From Nitrosovibrio sp. Nv17 (GTDB lineage Bacteria > Pseudomonadota > Gammaproteobacteria > Burkholderiales > Nitrosomonadaceae): DNA of 64,000 nt. A program made the position numbers and the translations under genes. The DNA is taken from contig NZ_FPIQ01000011.1 in NCBI RefSeq assembly GCF_900119085.1, positions 1 to 64,000 on the forward strand, written 5' to 3'. The notes beneath the pieces are model-generated. The model did not search any database. It was not told the DNA's origin and saw nothing but the letters and a program-made list of their open reading frames with translations. Position 1 is the stretch's first letter. Each line of letters starts with the position of its first letter. This document shows positions 9,596-17,946 of the stretch, one piece after another.

Positions 9596-9635
9596 CCGGC
9601 CGCCGCAAGTTCCGGCCGGAACTTGCGGCGGCCGG
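9596..9635 (+). terminator. Perfect 18-bp GC-rich hairpin between two envelope genes
   Basis: CCGGCCGCCGCAAGTTCC (9596-9613) pairs perfectly with 9618-9635 across a GGCC loop. It starts five bases after the upstream stop codon. No T-run follows, so it could act as a terminator, an attenuator or an mRNA 3' stabiliser. Confidence 0.6.
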
Positions 9636-9695
9636 GAATGCCGGTATTCCTGAAGACGTCGCCGAACATCAGCCATCAATAAAAGGGAGAAAAAA

Positions 9696-10463
9696 ATGAT
9701 TCACCCATACAGCAAGCGCACCCTGGCGCTGGCGGGGGCCATGGTGTTCGCCATGGTATTGAGCGGGTGTGCCGCAGTGCACACCTCGATCGCCAAGAAG
9801 GATCTGGACGTCCAGACCAAGATGAGCGATACCATCTTCCTCGACCCGGTCGAGCCCAGCAAGAAAACCATTTACCTCAACATCCGGAATACGTCCGACA
9901 AGACCAATTTCGACATCGCGGGCCCCGTTGCGCGGGTGCTGGAAGGCAAGGGCTACAAAATCCTGCAGGATCCGAAGAAAGCCCACTACTGGTTGCAGGT
10001 AAACGTCCTGAGCGTGGACAAGGCGAGCCCGACGGCGGCCGAGAGTGCCCTCAGGGCGGGCTACGGCGGTGCCACCCTCGCGGGTGCGGCGGTGGGCGCT
10101 GCGACCGGCGCCGCGCTAGGCGGCTGGGGCGGCGCGGGGATCGGCGGACTGGCGGGCGCAGCGGCCTTCGGCATCGCGGATACGATCGCGGGCGCGGCGG
10201 TGAAGGACGTGCTGTTCATGGCCATCACCGATGTCGAAATCGCGGAGCGCGCCGAGGATGGGGTCATCATCCGCCAGGACAACCAGCAGGACGCCAAGCA
10301 GGGGGTGGGCGGGTCGAGAAGGCAGACCTCCACCAAGGTCAGCGACATGAACAAGTACCGCACCCGAGTGGTCAGCACGGCCAACAAGGTCAACCTTCAG
10401 TACGAAGAGGCCGCGCCGGATCTGACCGCCGGGTTGACACGCTCGATCTCCGGGCTGTTCTGA
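9696..10463 (+). CDS. traT: TraT-family outer-membrane lipoprotein
   Basis: TraT is a surface-exposed lipoprotein known from F-like plasmids for surface exclusion and complement resistance; chromosomal homologues exist with unknown roles. The 255-residue protein has a lipobox 'LSGC' (Cys at about 25) and resembles plasmid TraT along its length: 'VQTKMSDTIFLDP', 'NTSDKTNFDI', a glycine/alanine-rich hydrophobic middle, 'MAITDVEIAER', and the 'YRTRVVSTANKVNLQYEEA' region. The start follows AAAGGGAGAAAAAA. No other transfer genes surround it, so it is probably a domesticated envelope protein. The function in this organism is unknown. Confidence 0.9.
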   Translation: MIHPYSKRTLALAGAMVFAMVLSGCAAVHTSIAKKDLDVQTKMSDTIFLDPVEPSKKTIYLNIRNTSDKTNFDIAGPVARVLEGKGYKILQDPKKAHYWLQVNVLSVDKASPTAAESALRAGYGGATLAGAAVGAATGAALGGWGGAGIGGLAGAAAFGIADTIAGAAVKDVLFMAITDVEIAERAEDGVIIRQDNQQDAKQGVGGSRRQTSTKVSDMNKYRTRVVSTANKVNLQYEEAAPDLTAGLTRSISGLF

Positions 10464-10485
10464 TCCTTCGCCGTTTCCAGGGACG

Positions 10486-10520
10486 ATGGCCTTGATCCGT
10501 TGCCTCGCGATCAGAGCCAT
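10486..10520 (+). terminator. Imperfect hairpin after traT
   Basis: ATGGCCTTGATC (10486-10497) pairs with GATCAGAGCCAT (10509-10520) except at two positions, followed by 'GTTCTCTATAC'. It is a weak terminator candidate 22 bases after the traT stop. Confidence 0.3.
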
Positions 10521-10634
10521 GTTCTCTATACACGTCTCCAGCATGCCGGCCCTTGGCATCCTCCCCGCAGCAGGCCGCCGATCCGGGTCCGCAGGTGGGG
10601 ACGACGCATATTCCCATGCAACCGATCGGAGCAT

Positions 10635-10979
10635 ATGATGAACGCACCCCTCTCCAGTGTGATTGCGGCCCTGGCCCTCTGCCTGTTTACCAGTGGCGGC
10701 TACGCGCAACACCCTCCCAAGGATGCGGCGGACAGCAAGAAGGGACTGGAGCGCATGAGCAAGGAACTCGGACTCAGCGCCGACCAGAGATCGAAGGTCG
10801 AGGCGCTGTTCGAGGCGGAAAGGAAGAAGGTGGAGGCCATCTTCGAGGAAGAGAAGCAGAAGCTGCAGCGCGTGCAGGAGGAAACCCGGGCAGGTCTCGA
10901 GAAGGTTCTGACACCCGAGCAGATGAAGAAGCTGGAGCAGAAGATGAAGGAAAGCGCGAAGGGTCAGCAGAAGAGATAG
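10635..10979 (+). CDS. Periplasmic Spy/CpxP-like LTxxQ-motif protein
   Basis: This 114-residue secreted helical protein has a signal peptide ending near 'GGYAQ'. The mature part is charged, with 'LGLSADQRSKVEALF', a long Lys/Glu-rich coiled segment, and 'LTPEQMKKLEQKM'. The two motifs resemble the LTxxQ repeats of the Spy/CpxP family of periplasmic chaperones and stress sensors. The start is one of two adjacent ATGs (10635, 10638) after CGGAGC. It is convergent with ubiD, 24 bases away. Membership of the LTxxQ family is likely; its role is not shown by context. Confidence 0.72.
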   Translation: MMNAPLSSVIAALALCLFTSGGYAQHPPKDAADSKKGLERMSKELGLSADQRSKVEALFEAERKKVEAIFEEEKQKLQRVQEETRAGLEKVLTPEQMKKLEQKMKESAKGQQKR

Positions 10980-11003
10980 AAGCGGGGAAGCGCTCCCTTC
11001 GCT

Positions 11004-12467
11004 TTACAGCCCGAGTTCCCCCCAGATTGCGTCCACCTTTGCCTTGACCGCCGCGTCCATCGCGATCGGCCTTCCCCACTCCCGGTTCGTCTCGCCGGGC
11101 CACTTGTTGGTCGCATCCAGGCCCATCTTTCCCCCCAGCCCGGACACCGGGCTGGCGAAATCGAGATAGTCGATGGGTGTGTTCTCCACGATCAGGGTGT
11201 CGCGCACGGGGTCGACACGGGTGGTAATGGCCCAGATGACCTCTTTCCAGTCGCGGATGTCGACGTCGTCGTCGGTGACAACGATGAACTTGGTGTACAT
11301 GAACTGCCGCAGGAAACTCCACACGCCGAACATGACCCGCTTGGCATGGCCCGCATACTGCTTCTTCATGCTGACCACCGCCATGCGGTAGGAGCAGCCT
11401 TCCGGGGGCAGGTAGAAGTCGACGATCTCCGTGAACTGCTTCTGCAGCAGAGGCACGAACACCTCGTTGAGCGCCACACCCAGGACGGCGGGTTCGTCCG
11501 GAGGCTTGCCCGTATAGGTGGAGTGATAGATCGGGTCGCGCCGCATGGTGATGCGCTCGACGGTGAACACCGGGAAGACCTCCTGTTCGTTGTAGTACCC
11601 GGTATGGTCGCCGAAAGGGCCTTCCAGCGCGGTCTCGCCGGGATGGATGTGGCCTTCGAGAACGATCTCGGCGCTGGCCGGAACCTGCAGGTCGTGGCTC
11701 AGGCACCTGACGATCTCCGTCTTCGCCCCGCGCAACAGGCCGGCAAACTGGTATTCGCTCAGGCTGTCCGGCACCGGCGTCACTGCGCCGAGCATGGTGG
11801 CCGGATCTGCTCCCAGCGCCACCGCCACGGGATAGGGCTGCCCCGGATGAGCGCCGCAGAAGTCGTGATAATCCAACGCGCCACCGCGATGGGCCAGCCA
11901 GCGCATGATGAGCTTGTCGCGACCGATGACCTGTTGCCGATAAATCCCGAGATTCTGCCGCGTCTTGTGCGGTCCGCGGGTGACGGTCAGCCCCCAGGTG
12001 ATCAGCGGTCCCACGTCTCCGGGCCAGCAGGTCTGGATCGGCAGCCTGCCCAGGTCCACGTCGCCCCCCTCCCACACGACCTCCTGGCAGGGTGCCTGCG
12101 TCAGCACCCTGGGCGCCATGTTGAGCACCTGCTTCAGCACGGGCAGCTTATCCCACGCGTCCCTCAGGCCCTTGAGCGGATCGGGTTCCTTCAGGTAGGC
12201 GAGCAACTTGCCCACCTCGCGCAGCGCTGCCACCGACGCCTGCCCCATCCCCATAGCCACGCGCCGCGGCGTGCCGAACAGGTTGCCGAGCACCGGAATG
12301 GCGTGGTGCCTGGGGTGCTCGAACAGGATCGCGGGGCCGCCCGTCTTCAGCACCCGGTCGCAGATCTCGGTCATCTCCAGATGGGGATCGACCTCCGCAG
12401 CGACCCGCTTCAACTCCCCCTGGCTTTCAAGTTGGGCGACAAAGTCGCGCAGATCCCTGTACTTCAC
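11004..12467 (-). CDS. ubiD: 4-hydroxy-3-polyprenylbenzoate decarboxylase UbiD
   Basis: UbiD removes the carboxyl group of polyprenyl-4-hydroxybenzoate in ubiquinone synthesis using prenylated FMN. A GTG start at 12467 gives 487 residues beginning (M)[19 protein letters not shown], the family's usual start and length. Typical segments are '[20 protein letters not shown]', '[20 protein letters not shown]' (conserved acidic residues) and '[20 protein letters not shown]'. The start overlaps the ubiA stop by four bases (GTGA). It is the third gene of ubiC-ubiA-ubiD. The UbiX flavin prenyltransferase that makes its cofactor is not in the window. Confidence 0.96.
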   Translation of the reverse strand: MKYRDLRDFVAQLESQGELKRVAAEVDPHLEMTEICDRVLKTGGPAILFEHPRHHAIPVLGNLFGTPRRVAMGMGQASVAALREVGKLLAYLKEPDPLKGLRDAWDKLPVLKQVLNMAPRVLTQAPCQEVVWEGGDVDLGRLPIQTCWPGDVGPLITWGLTVTRGPHKTRQNLGIYRQQVIGRDKLIMRWLAHRGGALDYHDFCGAHPGQPYPVAVALGADPATMLGAVTPVPDSLSEYQFAGLLRGAKTEIVRCLSHDLQVPASAEIVLEGHIHPGETALEGPFGDHTGYYNEQEVFPVFTVERITMRRDPIYHSTYTGKPPDEPAVLGVALNEVFVPLLQKQFTEIVDFYLPPEGCSYRMAVVSMKKQYAGHAKRVMFGVWSFLRQFMYTKFIVVTDDDVDIRDWKEVIWAITTRVDPVRDTLIVENTPIDYLDFASPVSGLGGKMGLDATNKWPGETNREWGRPIAMDAAVKAKVDAIWGELGL

Positions 12468-13336
12468 GGTATCGTACCCGTCAGATAGTCCAGCGCGATG
12501 CCGGCGAATACCGCCGCGCCCACCCAGTTGTTGTGCAGAAAGGCCCGGAAGCAGCGCTCCCGCTCGCGATTGCGGATCAGACGGTACTGGTAGGCTGCCA
12601 ATCCCGCCGCGAGCGCCAGCCCCGCGTAGTACGCGACCCCCAGCCCCCGGATCGAGCCCACGGCCACCATGATTCCCAGGAAAACGGCATGGCACGCCAT
12701 CACCCCCGCCACGTCGAAGCGTCCGAGGGTGATGGCGGACGTCCGGATGCCGATCCTGAGATCGTCCGCCTTGTCCACCATGGCGTACTCGGTATCGTAG
12801 GCGATCACCCACAGCAGATTGGCCGCCATCAGCATCCAGGCGAGAAACGGCACCGATCCCGTCAGCGCCGCAAAAGCCATGGGAATGCCGAAACCGAAGG
12901 CAACGCCCAGGTAAGCCTGCGGCATGGCGAAGAAGCGCTTGGTGTAGGGGTAGCTTGCGGCCAGGAACAGGGCACATGCCGAAAGCTCGAGTGTCAATCG
13001 GTTCAGCGGCAGGATCAGGATGAACGCGCACAGGCTCAGTCCCGCCGCCAGCAACAGCGCCTCGGTGGTGCCGACCGCGCCCACCGCCAGCGGCCGGGCG
13101 CGGGTGCGCTCGACGTGCCCGTCGAAGTCCCGATCGGCATAGTCGTTGATGATGCATCCGGCAGAGCGCATCAGCACCGTGCCCGCCAGGAATATCGCCA
13201 GTACACTCATGTCGGGCACGCCGTCGGCTGCAAGCCACAGTCCCCACAACGTCGGCCACAGCAGCAGCAGTATGCCGATGGGCTTGTCCAGCCGCATCAG
13301 CTTCTCGTAGTGTCCCAGGCGCTGCGCCAGCGTCAT
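12464..13336 (-). CDS. ubiA: 4-hydroxybenzoate polyprenyltransferase UbiA
   Basis: UbiA is the membrane prenyltransferase that joins the polyprenyl tail to 4-hydroxybenzoate. The 290-residue protein (ATG 13336, '[19 protein letters not shown]') has about eight hydrophobic helices and the Mg2+-diphosphate motif '[20 protein letters not shown]', followed later by '[12 protein letters not shown]', the second Asp-rich motif. The start overlaps the ubiC stop by four bases and the stop overlaps ubiD by four, so the three genes are translationally coupled. Confidence 0.96.
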   Translation of the reverse strand: MTLAQRLGHYEKLMRLDKPIGILLLLWPTLWGLWLAADGVPDMSVLAIFLAGTVLMRSAGCIINDYADRDFDGHVERTRARPLAVGAVGTTEALLLAAGLSLCAFILILPLNRLTLELSACALFLAASYPYTKRFFAMPQAYLGVAFGFGIPMAFAALTGSVPFLAWMLMAANLLWVIAYDTEYAMVDKADDLRIGIRTSAITLGRFDVAGVMACHAVFLGIMVAVGSIRGLGVAYYAGLALAAGLAAYQYRLIRNRERERCFRAFLHNNWVGAAVFAGIALDYLTGTIP

Positions 13337-13881
13337 GATGTCAGGCCCAGTATGGCGGGGAGAAATACTTCGGTGACGAGTATGGACTGTCCCCGCAGAG
13401 CGAACAGGGAGCGACGCGCCCACAGGCCCGAAGGGCGTACCACCAGCTCCCGGCAGGCGCGGTGGAAAAGCGGGTGGGCTGCGGTCAGCTTCCTGAACCG
13501 CAGCGGCGTACGCTCGATCACGGGATTGGAGAACAGCACCGTGCCGAGCGAACGGCTGCCGAGCCCGTGCAGCCTGCACCATGCGCCGCGAAGATCGCGC
13601 CTCGCCACTACCGAGTGCGCGAACACCACCGGCGTCTCGCCGCAGTAGAGGTAGACTTCCCGGATCAGCGCCAACTCGTTGCGGCGCAGGCGCATGACGT
13701 CACGTTCGTCCTCGCACGCCACGCCCAGCGACTGGAACACGGGCCTGACGTGAAAATCCCCGCGGCAGCGCTGCTGGATGAGCCGCGTGAGCGAGCCGCG
13801 GTTCTGCAACCAGCCGCGAGCGGCGGCAGAGCGCGGCAGGGGATCAGGATGCCAGCTGTACGGGAAGGCAGCATTCATCAA
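13333..13881 (-). CDS. ubiC: Chorismate pyruvate-lyase UbiC
   Basis: UbiC converts chorismate to 4-hydroxybenzoate plus pyruvate, the first committed step to ubiquinone. The product has 182 residues. Recognisable parts are '[18 protein letters not shown]', '[28 protein letters not shown]' with the conserved arginine and glutamate region, and '[18 protein letters not shown]'. It leads the ubiCAD unit. Chorismate drawn off here also matters for folate: the window carries a CADD-type enzyme that would not need chorismate. Confidence 0.93.
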   Translation of the reverse strand: MMNAAFPYSWHPDPLPRSAAARGWLQNRGSLTRLIQQRCRGDFHVRPVFQSLGVACEDERDVMRLRRNELALIREVYLYCGETPVVFAHSVVARRDLRGAWCRLHGLGSRSLGTVLFSNPVIERTPLRFRKLTAAHPLFHRACRELVVRPSGLWARRSLFALRGQSILVTEVFLPAILGLTS

Positions 13882-13895
13882 GTCGAAAAAGATGA

Positions 13896-13910
13896 ATTAT
13901 GCCGCATAAT
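13896..13910. promoter_or_regulatory. Palindrome in the ubiC upstream region
   Basis: ATTATGC-C-GCATAAT is a perfect 7-1-7 inverted repeat 15 bases upstream of the ubiC start. The minus strand reads GCATAAT, which could serve as a -10 element, so promoter and operator may overlap here. Confidence 0.35.
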
Positions 13911-13988
13911 CCGGCACGACTGAATCCTCCCTCCCCTGATCGGCCGGGCAACACATCCCTTGAAGGCACCCCGGGCGTCCGTGCGGCG

Positions 13989-14657
13989 TCAGGATCGTCT
14001 CAGGCTGATGATCGGCCAGCCGCGCTGCTCCGCATGGCGCCTGAGCGTGGCGTCCGGATCCACGGCGACGGGATGGGTCACCTTCCCCATCAGCGGCAGG
14101 TCGTTCAGCGAATCGCTGTAGAACCAGCTCTCCAGGAACGAGAGCCAGGTCAGATTGTGGCGATCCAGCCAGGCTTCCAATCGTGCGATCTTCCCTTCCC
14201 GGAAGCAGGGCACACCGGATACCCGACCGGTGAACCCCTCCGCATCCTGCTCCGGCTCGGTGGCGATCAGGTGGGGAATGCCCAGCGCCTGGACGATGGG
14301 CGCGGTCACGAAACTGTTGGTGGCGGTGATGACGATGCACAGATCGCCGCCCAGGGCGTGCCCTTCGATCAGTTCGCGCGCACCAGGCGCGATCAGGGGC
14401 AGGGCCCGCTCTTCCATGAACGTGCGGCGCCAGTCCTCCAGTTGCGCACGAGGATGGCGCGACAGGGGCTTCAGTTGAAAATCCAGGAATTCGTGGATGT
14501 CGAGGGTGCCGGCCTTGTACTGCTCGTAGAATTCCACGTTGCGGGCCTCGTATACCTCCTGGTCGAGCACCCCTTGCTCGATCAGGAACTGCGCCCACTC
14601 GAAATCACTGTCTCCGGCCAGCAGCGTATTGTCTAGATCGAACAGGGCGAGCTTCAT
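13989..14657 (-). CDS. HAD-superfamily phosphatase, subfamily IB (SerB-like)
   Basis: The 222-residue HAD hydrolase begins at ATG 14657 with the catalytic motif 'FDLDNTLLAGDSDFEW' (nucleophile Asp8 or so, acid/base Asp two residues on). Motif II is in 'CIVITATNSF' and motifs III/IV in 'GVPCFREGKIARLEAW' and 'FYSDSLNDLPLM'. The helical cap is typical of subfamily IB, which includes phosphoserine and histidinol phosphatases; betaproteobacterial members next to hda are usually annotated as generic IB hydrolases. The start overlaps the hda stop by four bases. The substrate cannot be decided from sequence. Confidence 0.88.
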   Translation of the reverse strand: MKLALFDLDNTLLAGDSDFEWAQFLIEQGVLDQEVYEARNVEFYEQYKAGTLDIHEFLDFQLKPLSRHPRAQLEDWRRTFMEERALPLIAPGARELIEGHALGGDLCIVITATNSFVTAPIVQALGIPHLIATEPEQDAEGFTGRVSGVPCFREGKIARLEAWLDRHNLTWLSFLESWFYSDSLNDLPLMGKVTHPVAVDPDATLRRHAEQRGWPIISLRRS

Positions 14658-15337
14658 GAGGCCGCCTGCAGCCACTCCCGCAGCAGCGGAAGAGTGATTC
14701 GGCGCCTGCTCGCCAGCGAGTAGCGATCGAGCGCGTCCAGCGTCGCCACCAGGGCCGGCAGATCGCGCCGGCCATGGCGCAGCAGATAGTCGCATACTTC
14801 CTGCGGCACATCGAACCCGCGGCTGGCGGAGTGATTCTTCATGGCCTGTGCCTTTTCTTCATCGGTAAGTTCATGCACCTGGTATACCAGGCCCCATCCC
14901 AGGCGCGTCACCAGATCCTCGCGCATGACCAGCCGCAGCTGCGCAGGCGCAGCGGCGCCGCTCACCACGAGCAGCGTACGGCCTTCGTCACGAATGCAAT
15001 TATAGAGACCGAACAGATCGATCTGTGCAGCAGGGGGCAGACGTTCGACATCATCCACCAGAATGCAGTCGGGAACCGAATCCGCGAGGAACCGGGTATC
15101 CGTATCGCATGCAAAGTATTCCAGGCTCATGCCCCGGCCCGCGCAGGATGCGGCCGCCCCCTGCAACAGATGGCTCTTCCCGCATCCCGCCATGCCCCAC
15201 AGGTAGATGAAATGCTCCTGCTCCCGCCCCGCCAGGACGCCTTTCAGGGTCTGCATCACCTCGGCATTGCGTCCCACCACGAAATTCTCCAATGTGGGCG
15301 GTGGCGAAGGCACGATGTCCAGAGCCATTTGTTTCAT
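14654..15337 (-). CDS. hda: DnaA regulatory inactivator Hda
   Basis: Hda binds the DNA-loaded sliding clamp and stimulates hydrolysis of DnaA-bound ATP, limiting re-initiation. The 227-residue protein is a DnaA-like AAA+ ATPase with Walker A 'GMAGCGKS' at 48-55 and Walker B 'CILVDDVERL'. The start at 15337 keeps the N-terminal 'KQMALDI', which matches the position and pattern of the clamp-binding motif; a longer frame upstream has no similarity. It is divergent from purM and overlaps the HAD gene downstream. Confidence 0.92.
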   Translation of the reverse strand: MKQMALDIVPSPPPTLENFVVGRNAEVMQTLKGVLAGREQEHFIYLWGMAGCGKSHLLQGAAASCAGRGMSLEYFACDTDTRFLADSVPDCILVDDVERLPPAAQIDLFGLYNCIRDEGRTLLVVSGAAAPAQLRLVMREDLVTRLGWGLVYQVHELTDEEKAQAMKNHSASRGFDVPQEVCDYLLRHGRRDLPALVATLDALDRYSLASRRRITLPLLREWLQAAS

Positions 15338-15346
15338 CGGCAAACC

Positions 15347-15355
15347 TATATAATA
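15347..15355. promoter_or_regulatory. Shared -10 region of divergent hda and purM
   Basis: TATATAATA gives a perfect TATAAT on the plus strand (15349-15354) for purM and TATTAT on the minus strand (15355-15350), only 13 bases from the hda start. No good -35 element was found for either direction. Confidence 0.35.
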
Positions 15356-15446
15356 AAGACCGTACGAACCGGAATGCGTTCGCAACCCCATAACGTTGAA
15401 TCGACCCCGCCTTTTCACTTTATCCGCAACCGAGCGAGAACTCAAC

Positions 15447-16508
15447 TTGACCGCATTCCCTCCCGGAAATCCCGGCACCACTCGGCTCTCCTACCGCGAT
15501 GCCGGCGTGGACATCGAAGCGGGCGATCGTCTGGTGGAAAATATCAAGCCGCTGGCCAAGCGCACGCTGCGTCCCGGTGTGCTGGCCGGCATCGGCGGCT
15601 TCGGAGCCCTCTTCGAAATCTCCCGCCACTACCGCAATCCAGTGCTGGTATCCGGCACGGATGGCGTCGGCACCAAGCTGAAGCTGGCGTTCCAGTTGGA
15701 TCGACACGACCACATCGGCATGGACCTGGTGGCGATGAGTGTCAACGACATCCTGGTGCAGGGCGCCGAACCCCTGTTTTTCCTGGACTATTTTGCCTGC
15801 GGCAGGCTGGATGTGGATATCGCCACCCGGGTCGTCACCGGCATCGCGGCCGGATGCGAGCAAGCCGGCTGCGCCCTGATCGGTGGCGAAACCGCCGAAA
15901 TGCCGGATATGTACCCGGAAGGCGAGTACGATCTGGCGGGCTTTGCCGTGGGTGTGGTGGAAAAGGAACGCATCATCGACGGCACGGCGATCCAGGAAGG
16001 CGACGCGGTGCTCGGGCTCGCCTCCAGCGGCGCGCACTCCAACGGCTATTCGCTGATCCGCCGGATCATGGAAAAGAGTACCGCGAATCCACCCGCCGAT
16101 CTCGATGGCGTCCCGTTCCTGGACGCCATCATGGCGCCGACCCGCATCTACGCGAAGCCCGTCCTGGAATTGATGCGGCACCTGCCCATCAAGGGGCTGG
16201 CGCACATCACCGGTGGCGGCCTGACGGGAAACATTCCACGCATCCTGCCCGAACACGCACGTGCCGTGCTGTGGCGGCAGGCCTGGGAAGTCCCTCAGCT
16301 CTTCCGCTGGCTGCAGGCGCAGGGCAACGTGGCGGATGAAGAAATGCACCGGGTGTTCAACTGCGGTATCGGCATGATACTGGTCGTCGCTCCGGATCTG
16401 GCCGACATCGCCATAGGAATACTGCGAGCGCAGGGAGAGGACGTCCGGCAGGTCGGCACGATCCGCCGCCGCCATCCGGAAGAGGCCCGGGTGAGCATAG
16501 AACGCTGA
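15447..16508 (+). CDS. purM: Phosphoribosylformylglycinamidine cyclo-ligase PurM
   Basis: PurM (AIR synthetase) closes the imidazole ring in purine synthesis using ATP. The TTG at 15447 gives 353 residues and the family-like start (M)[21 protein letters not shown]. Another TTG at 15396 would add 17 residues without similarity. No ATG precedes the conserved '[10 protein letters not shown]'. Other motifs are 'GIGGFGALF', '[15 protein letters not shown]', '[14 protein letters not shown]' and '[15 protein letters not shown]'. purN follows after seven bases. Confidence 0.96.
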   Translation: MTAFPPGNPGTTRLSYRDAGVDIEAGDRLVENIKPLAKRTLRPGVLAGIGGFGALFEISRHYRNPVLVSGTDGVGTKLKLAFQLDRHDHIGMDLVAMSVNDILVQGAEPLFFLDYFACGRLDVDIATRVVTGIAAGCEQAGCALIGGETAEMPDMYPEGEYDLAGFAVGVVEKERIIDGTAIQEGDAVLGLASSGAHSNGYSLIRRIMEKSTANPPADLDGVPFLDAIMAPTRIYAKPVLELMRHLPIKGLAHITGGGLTGNIPRILPEHARAVLWRQAWEVPQLFRWLQAQGNVADEEMHRVFNCGIGMILVVAPDLADIAIGILRAQGEDVRQVGTIRRRHPEEARVSIER

Positions 16509-16515
16509 AGTTGCC

Positions 16516-17154
16516 ATGCCGTCCCTCGTGATTCTCATTTCCGGACGCGGCAGCAACATGCAGGCGCTGCTCGAGGCCCGGCTGCCGGCACGAATCGCCG
16601 CCGTCATCGGCAGCAGGCCGGATGCAGCGGGGCTGGAAATCGCCCGCAGGCACGAACTGGAAACAAAAGTGGTGGATCCGCGGTCATATCTGGACAGGGC
16701 GGCCTACGACGCCGCGCTGGCGGAAGCGATCGATGCCTGTGTTCCCGATCTGATCGTGCTCGCGGGATTCATGCGCATCCTGGGAACCGCCTTTGTCGAG
16801 CGCTACCAGGGGAAACTGATGAACGTCCACCCTTCTCTGCTGCCCGCCTTTCCCGGTCTGGACACGCACGCCAGAGCCCTCAGGGAAGGCGTGAGGATAC
16901 ATGGCTGCACGGTGCATTTCGTGACACCCGAGGTGGATCACGGACCCATCATCGCTCAGGCCGCGGTGCCGGTGTGGCCGGAGGACACGCCGGACACGCT
17001 GGCAGCACGGGTATTGCGCCAGGAACACCGGATATACCCGGAAGCGGTACGCTGGTTCCTGCAGGGCCGTCTGAGCATCGTCGACGGCCGCGTGCGGCTG
17101 GCGGGCGCCATGGCCACGGACGACACTTTGAATTCACCGGAATCCGCTACATGA
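16516..17154 (+). CDS. purN: Phosphoribosylglycinamide formyltransferase PurN
   Basis: PurN transfers a formyl group from 10-formyltetrahydrofolate to GAR. The 212-residue protein has 'LISGRGSNMQALL' near the N-terminus, the formyltransferase signature 'GKLMNVHPSLLPAFPGLDTH' with the catalytic Asn-His pair, and 'VHFVTPEVDHGPIIAQ' with the catalytic Asp. It is immediately downstream of purM, and its TGA overlaps the next start by four bases. Confidence 0.96.
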   Translation: MPSLVILISGRGSNMQALLEARLPARIAAVIGSRPDAAGLEIARRHELETKVVDPRSYLDRAAYDAALAEAIDACVPDLIVLAGFMRILGTAFVERYQGKLMNVHPSLLPAFPGLDTHARALREGVRIHGCTVHFVTPEVDHGPIIAQAAVPVWPEDTPDTLAARVLRQEHRIYPEAVRWFLQGRLSIVDGRVRLAGAMATDDTLNSPESAT

Positions 17155-17906
17155 AAACCGCCACCCTCGCCCTGTTGCTGGGACTCTCCTGTTTCGCGCC
17201 GCTCGCCTCGACCGCGGAATTTCCGGAGCGGGTCGATATCCGCTACTCGATCTCCTCCGGCAGCCTGGAAGGAGAGGTGAACAATACGCTGAGAATCCGG
17301 CATGAAAACGGGATACGCAGCTACGCCATCAGCAGCGAGGCGCGCGCCAAGGGCTTGCTGGTCCTGACGCAGCCCGATCCCATCCTGCTGGACAGCACCG
17401 GGCGCATCACGGAAGCGGGAATCCTGCGTCCCGGCCGGTTCTCCGATCGCCACGGCAGGAATATTCCGAAGGTGGCCATTTTCGACTGGGACAGGACGCT
17501 GCTGACCTTGCAGCACAAGCGTGGAGAAGAGAAGAAAACCCTCCCCACCGACATCCAGGATAAGCTGAGCCTGCCTTACAGCTTCATCTTTTCCCCACCG
17601 CCCGGCAAGATGCTGGAACTGCATGTCACCGACGGACGGCGGCTGGAATCGATGCGCTATGCGGTGGGCCGGGAAACCATCGACACGCCGATGGGCAGGC
17701 TGGAGACCTTCACGCTTACCCGGCTCACCGCGGCCGAGGGCGAACGCGACCGCAAGATCTGGCTTGCCATTGACCATCACATGCTTCCGGTGCGCATCGT
17801 CACTGAGGAAAAAATGGGTATTGTTACCGACCAGATGGTGACCCGGATCAGCTATGGGGAACCCGCCGCCGATCTGAGACAGGGGCGCCTCCAGGCGGCG
17901 CCTTGA
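17151..17906 (+). CDS. DUF3108-family secreted protein
   Basis: The 251-residue protein has a signal peptide (MKTATLALLLGLSCFAPLAS..A) and the DUF3108 beta-rich fold seen in proteins encoded after purN in many betaproteobacteria. Visible parts are 'VDIRYSISSGSLEGEV', 'YAISSEARAKGL', 'SLPYSFIFSPP' and 'WLAIDHHMLPVRIVTEEK'. The ATG overlaps the purN stop by four bases, so it is translationally coupled. The function of the family is unknown; a periplasmic or outer-membrane location is likely. Confidence 0.87.
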   Translation: MKTATLALLLGLSCFAPLASTAEFPERVDIRYSISSGSLEGEVNNTLRIRHENGIRSYAISSEARAKGLLVLTQPDPILLDSTGRITEAGILRPGRFSDRHGRNIPKVAIFDWDRTLLTLQHKRGEEKKTLPTDIQDKLSLPYSFIFSPPPGKMLELHVTDGRRLESMRYAVGRETIDTPMGRLETFTLTRLTAAEGERDRKIWLAIDHHMLPVRIVTEEKMGIVTDQMVTRISYGEPAADLRQGRLQAAP

Positions 17907-17946
17907 ACCCCTCAGTCCACGCCGTGCATGGCAGCCCTGCCATGCC

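Noticed and set aside
9696-10463. traT as a sign of an integrated plasmid or conjugative element
   Set aside because: No tra, mob, integrase, att repeat or composition break was seen around it, and the flanking genes are ordinary core genes.
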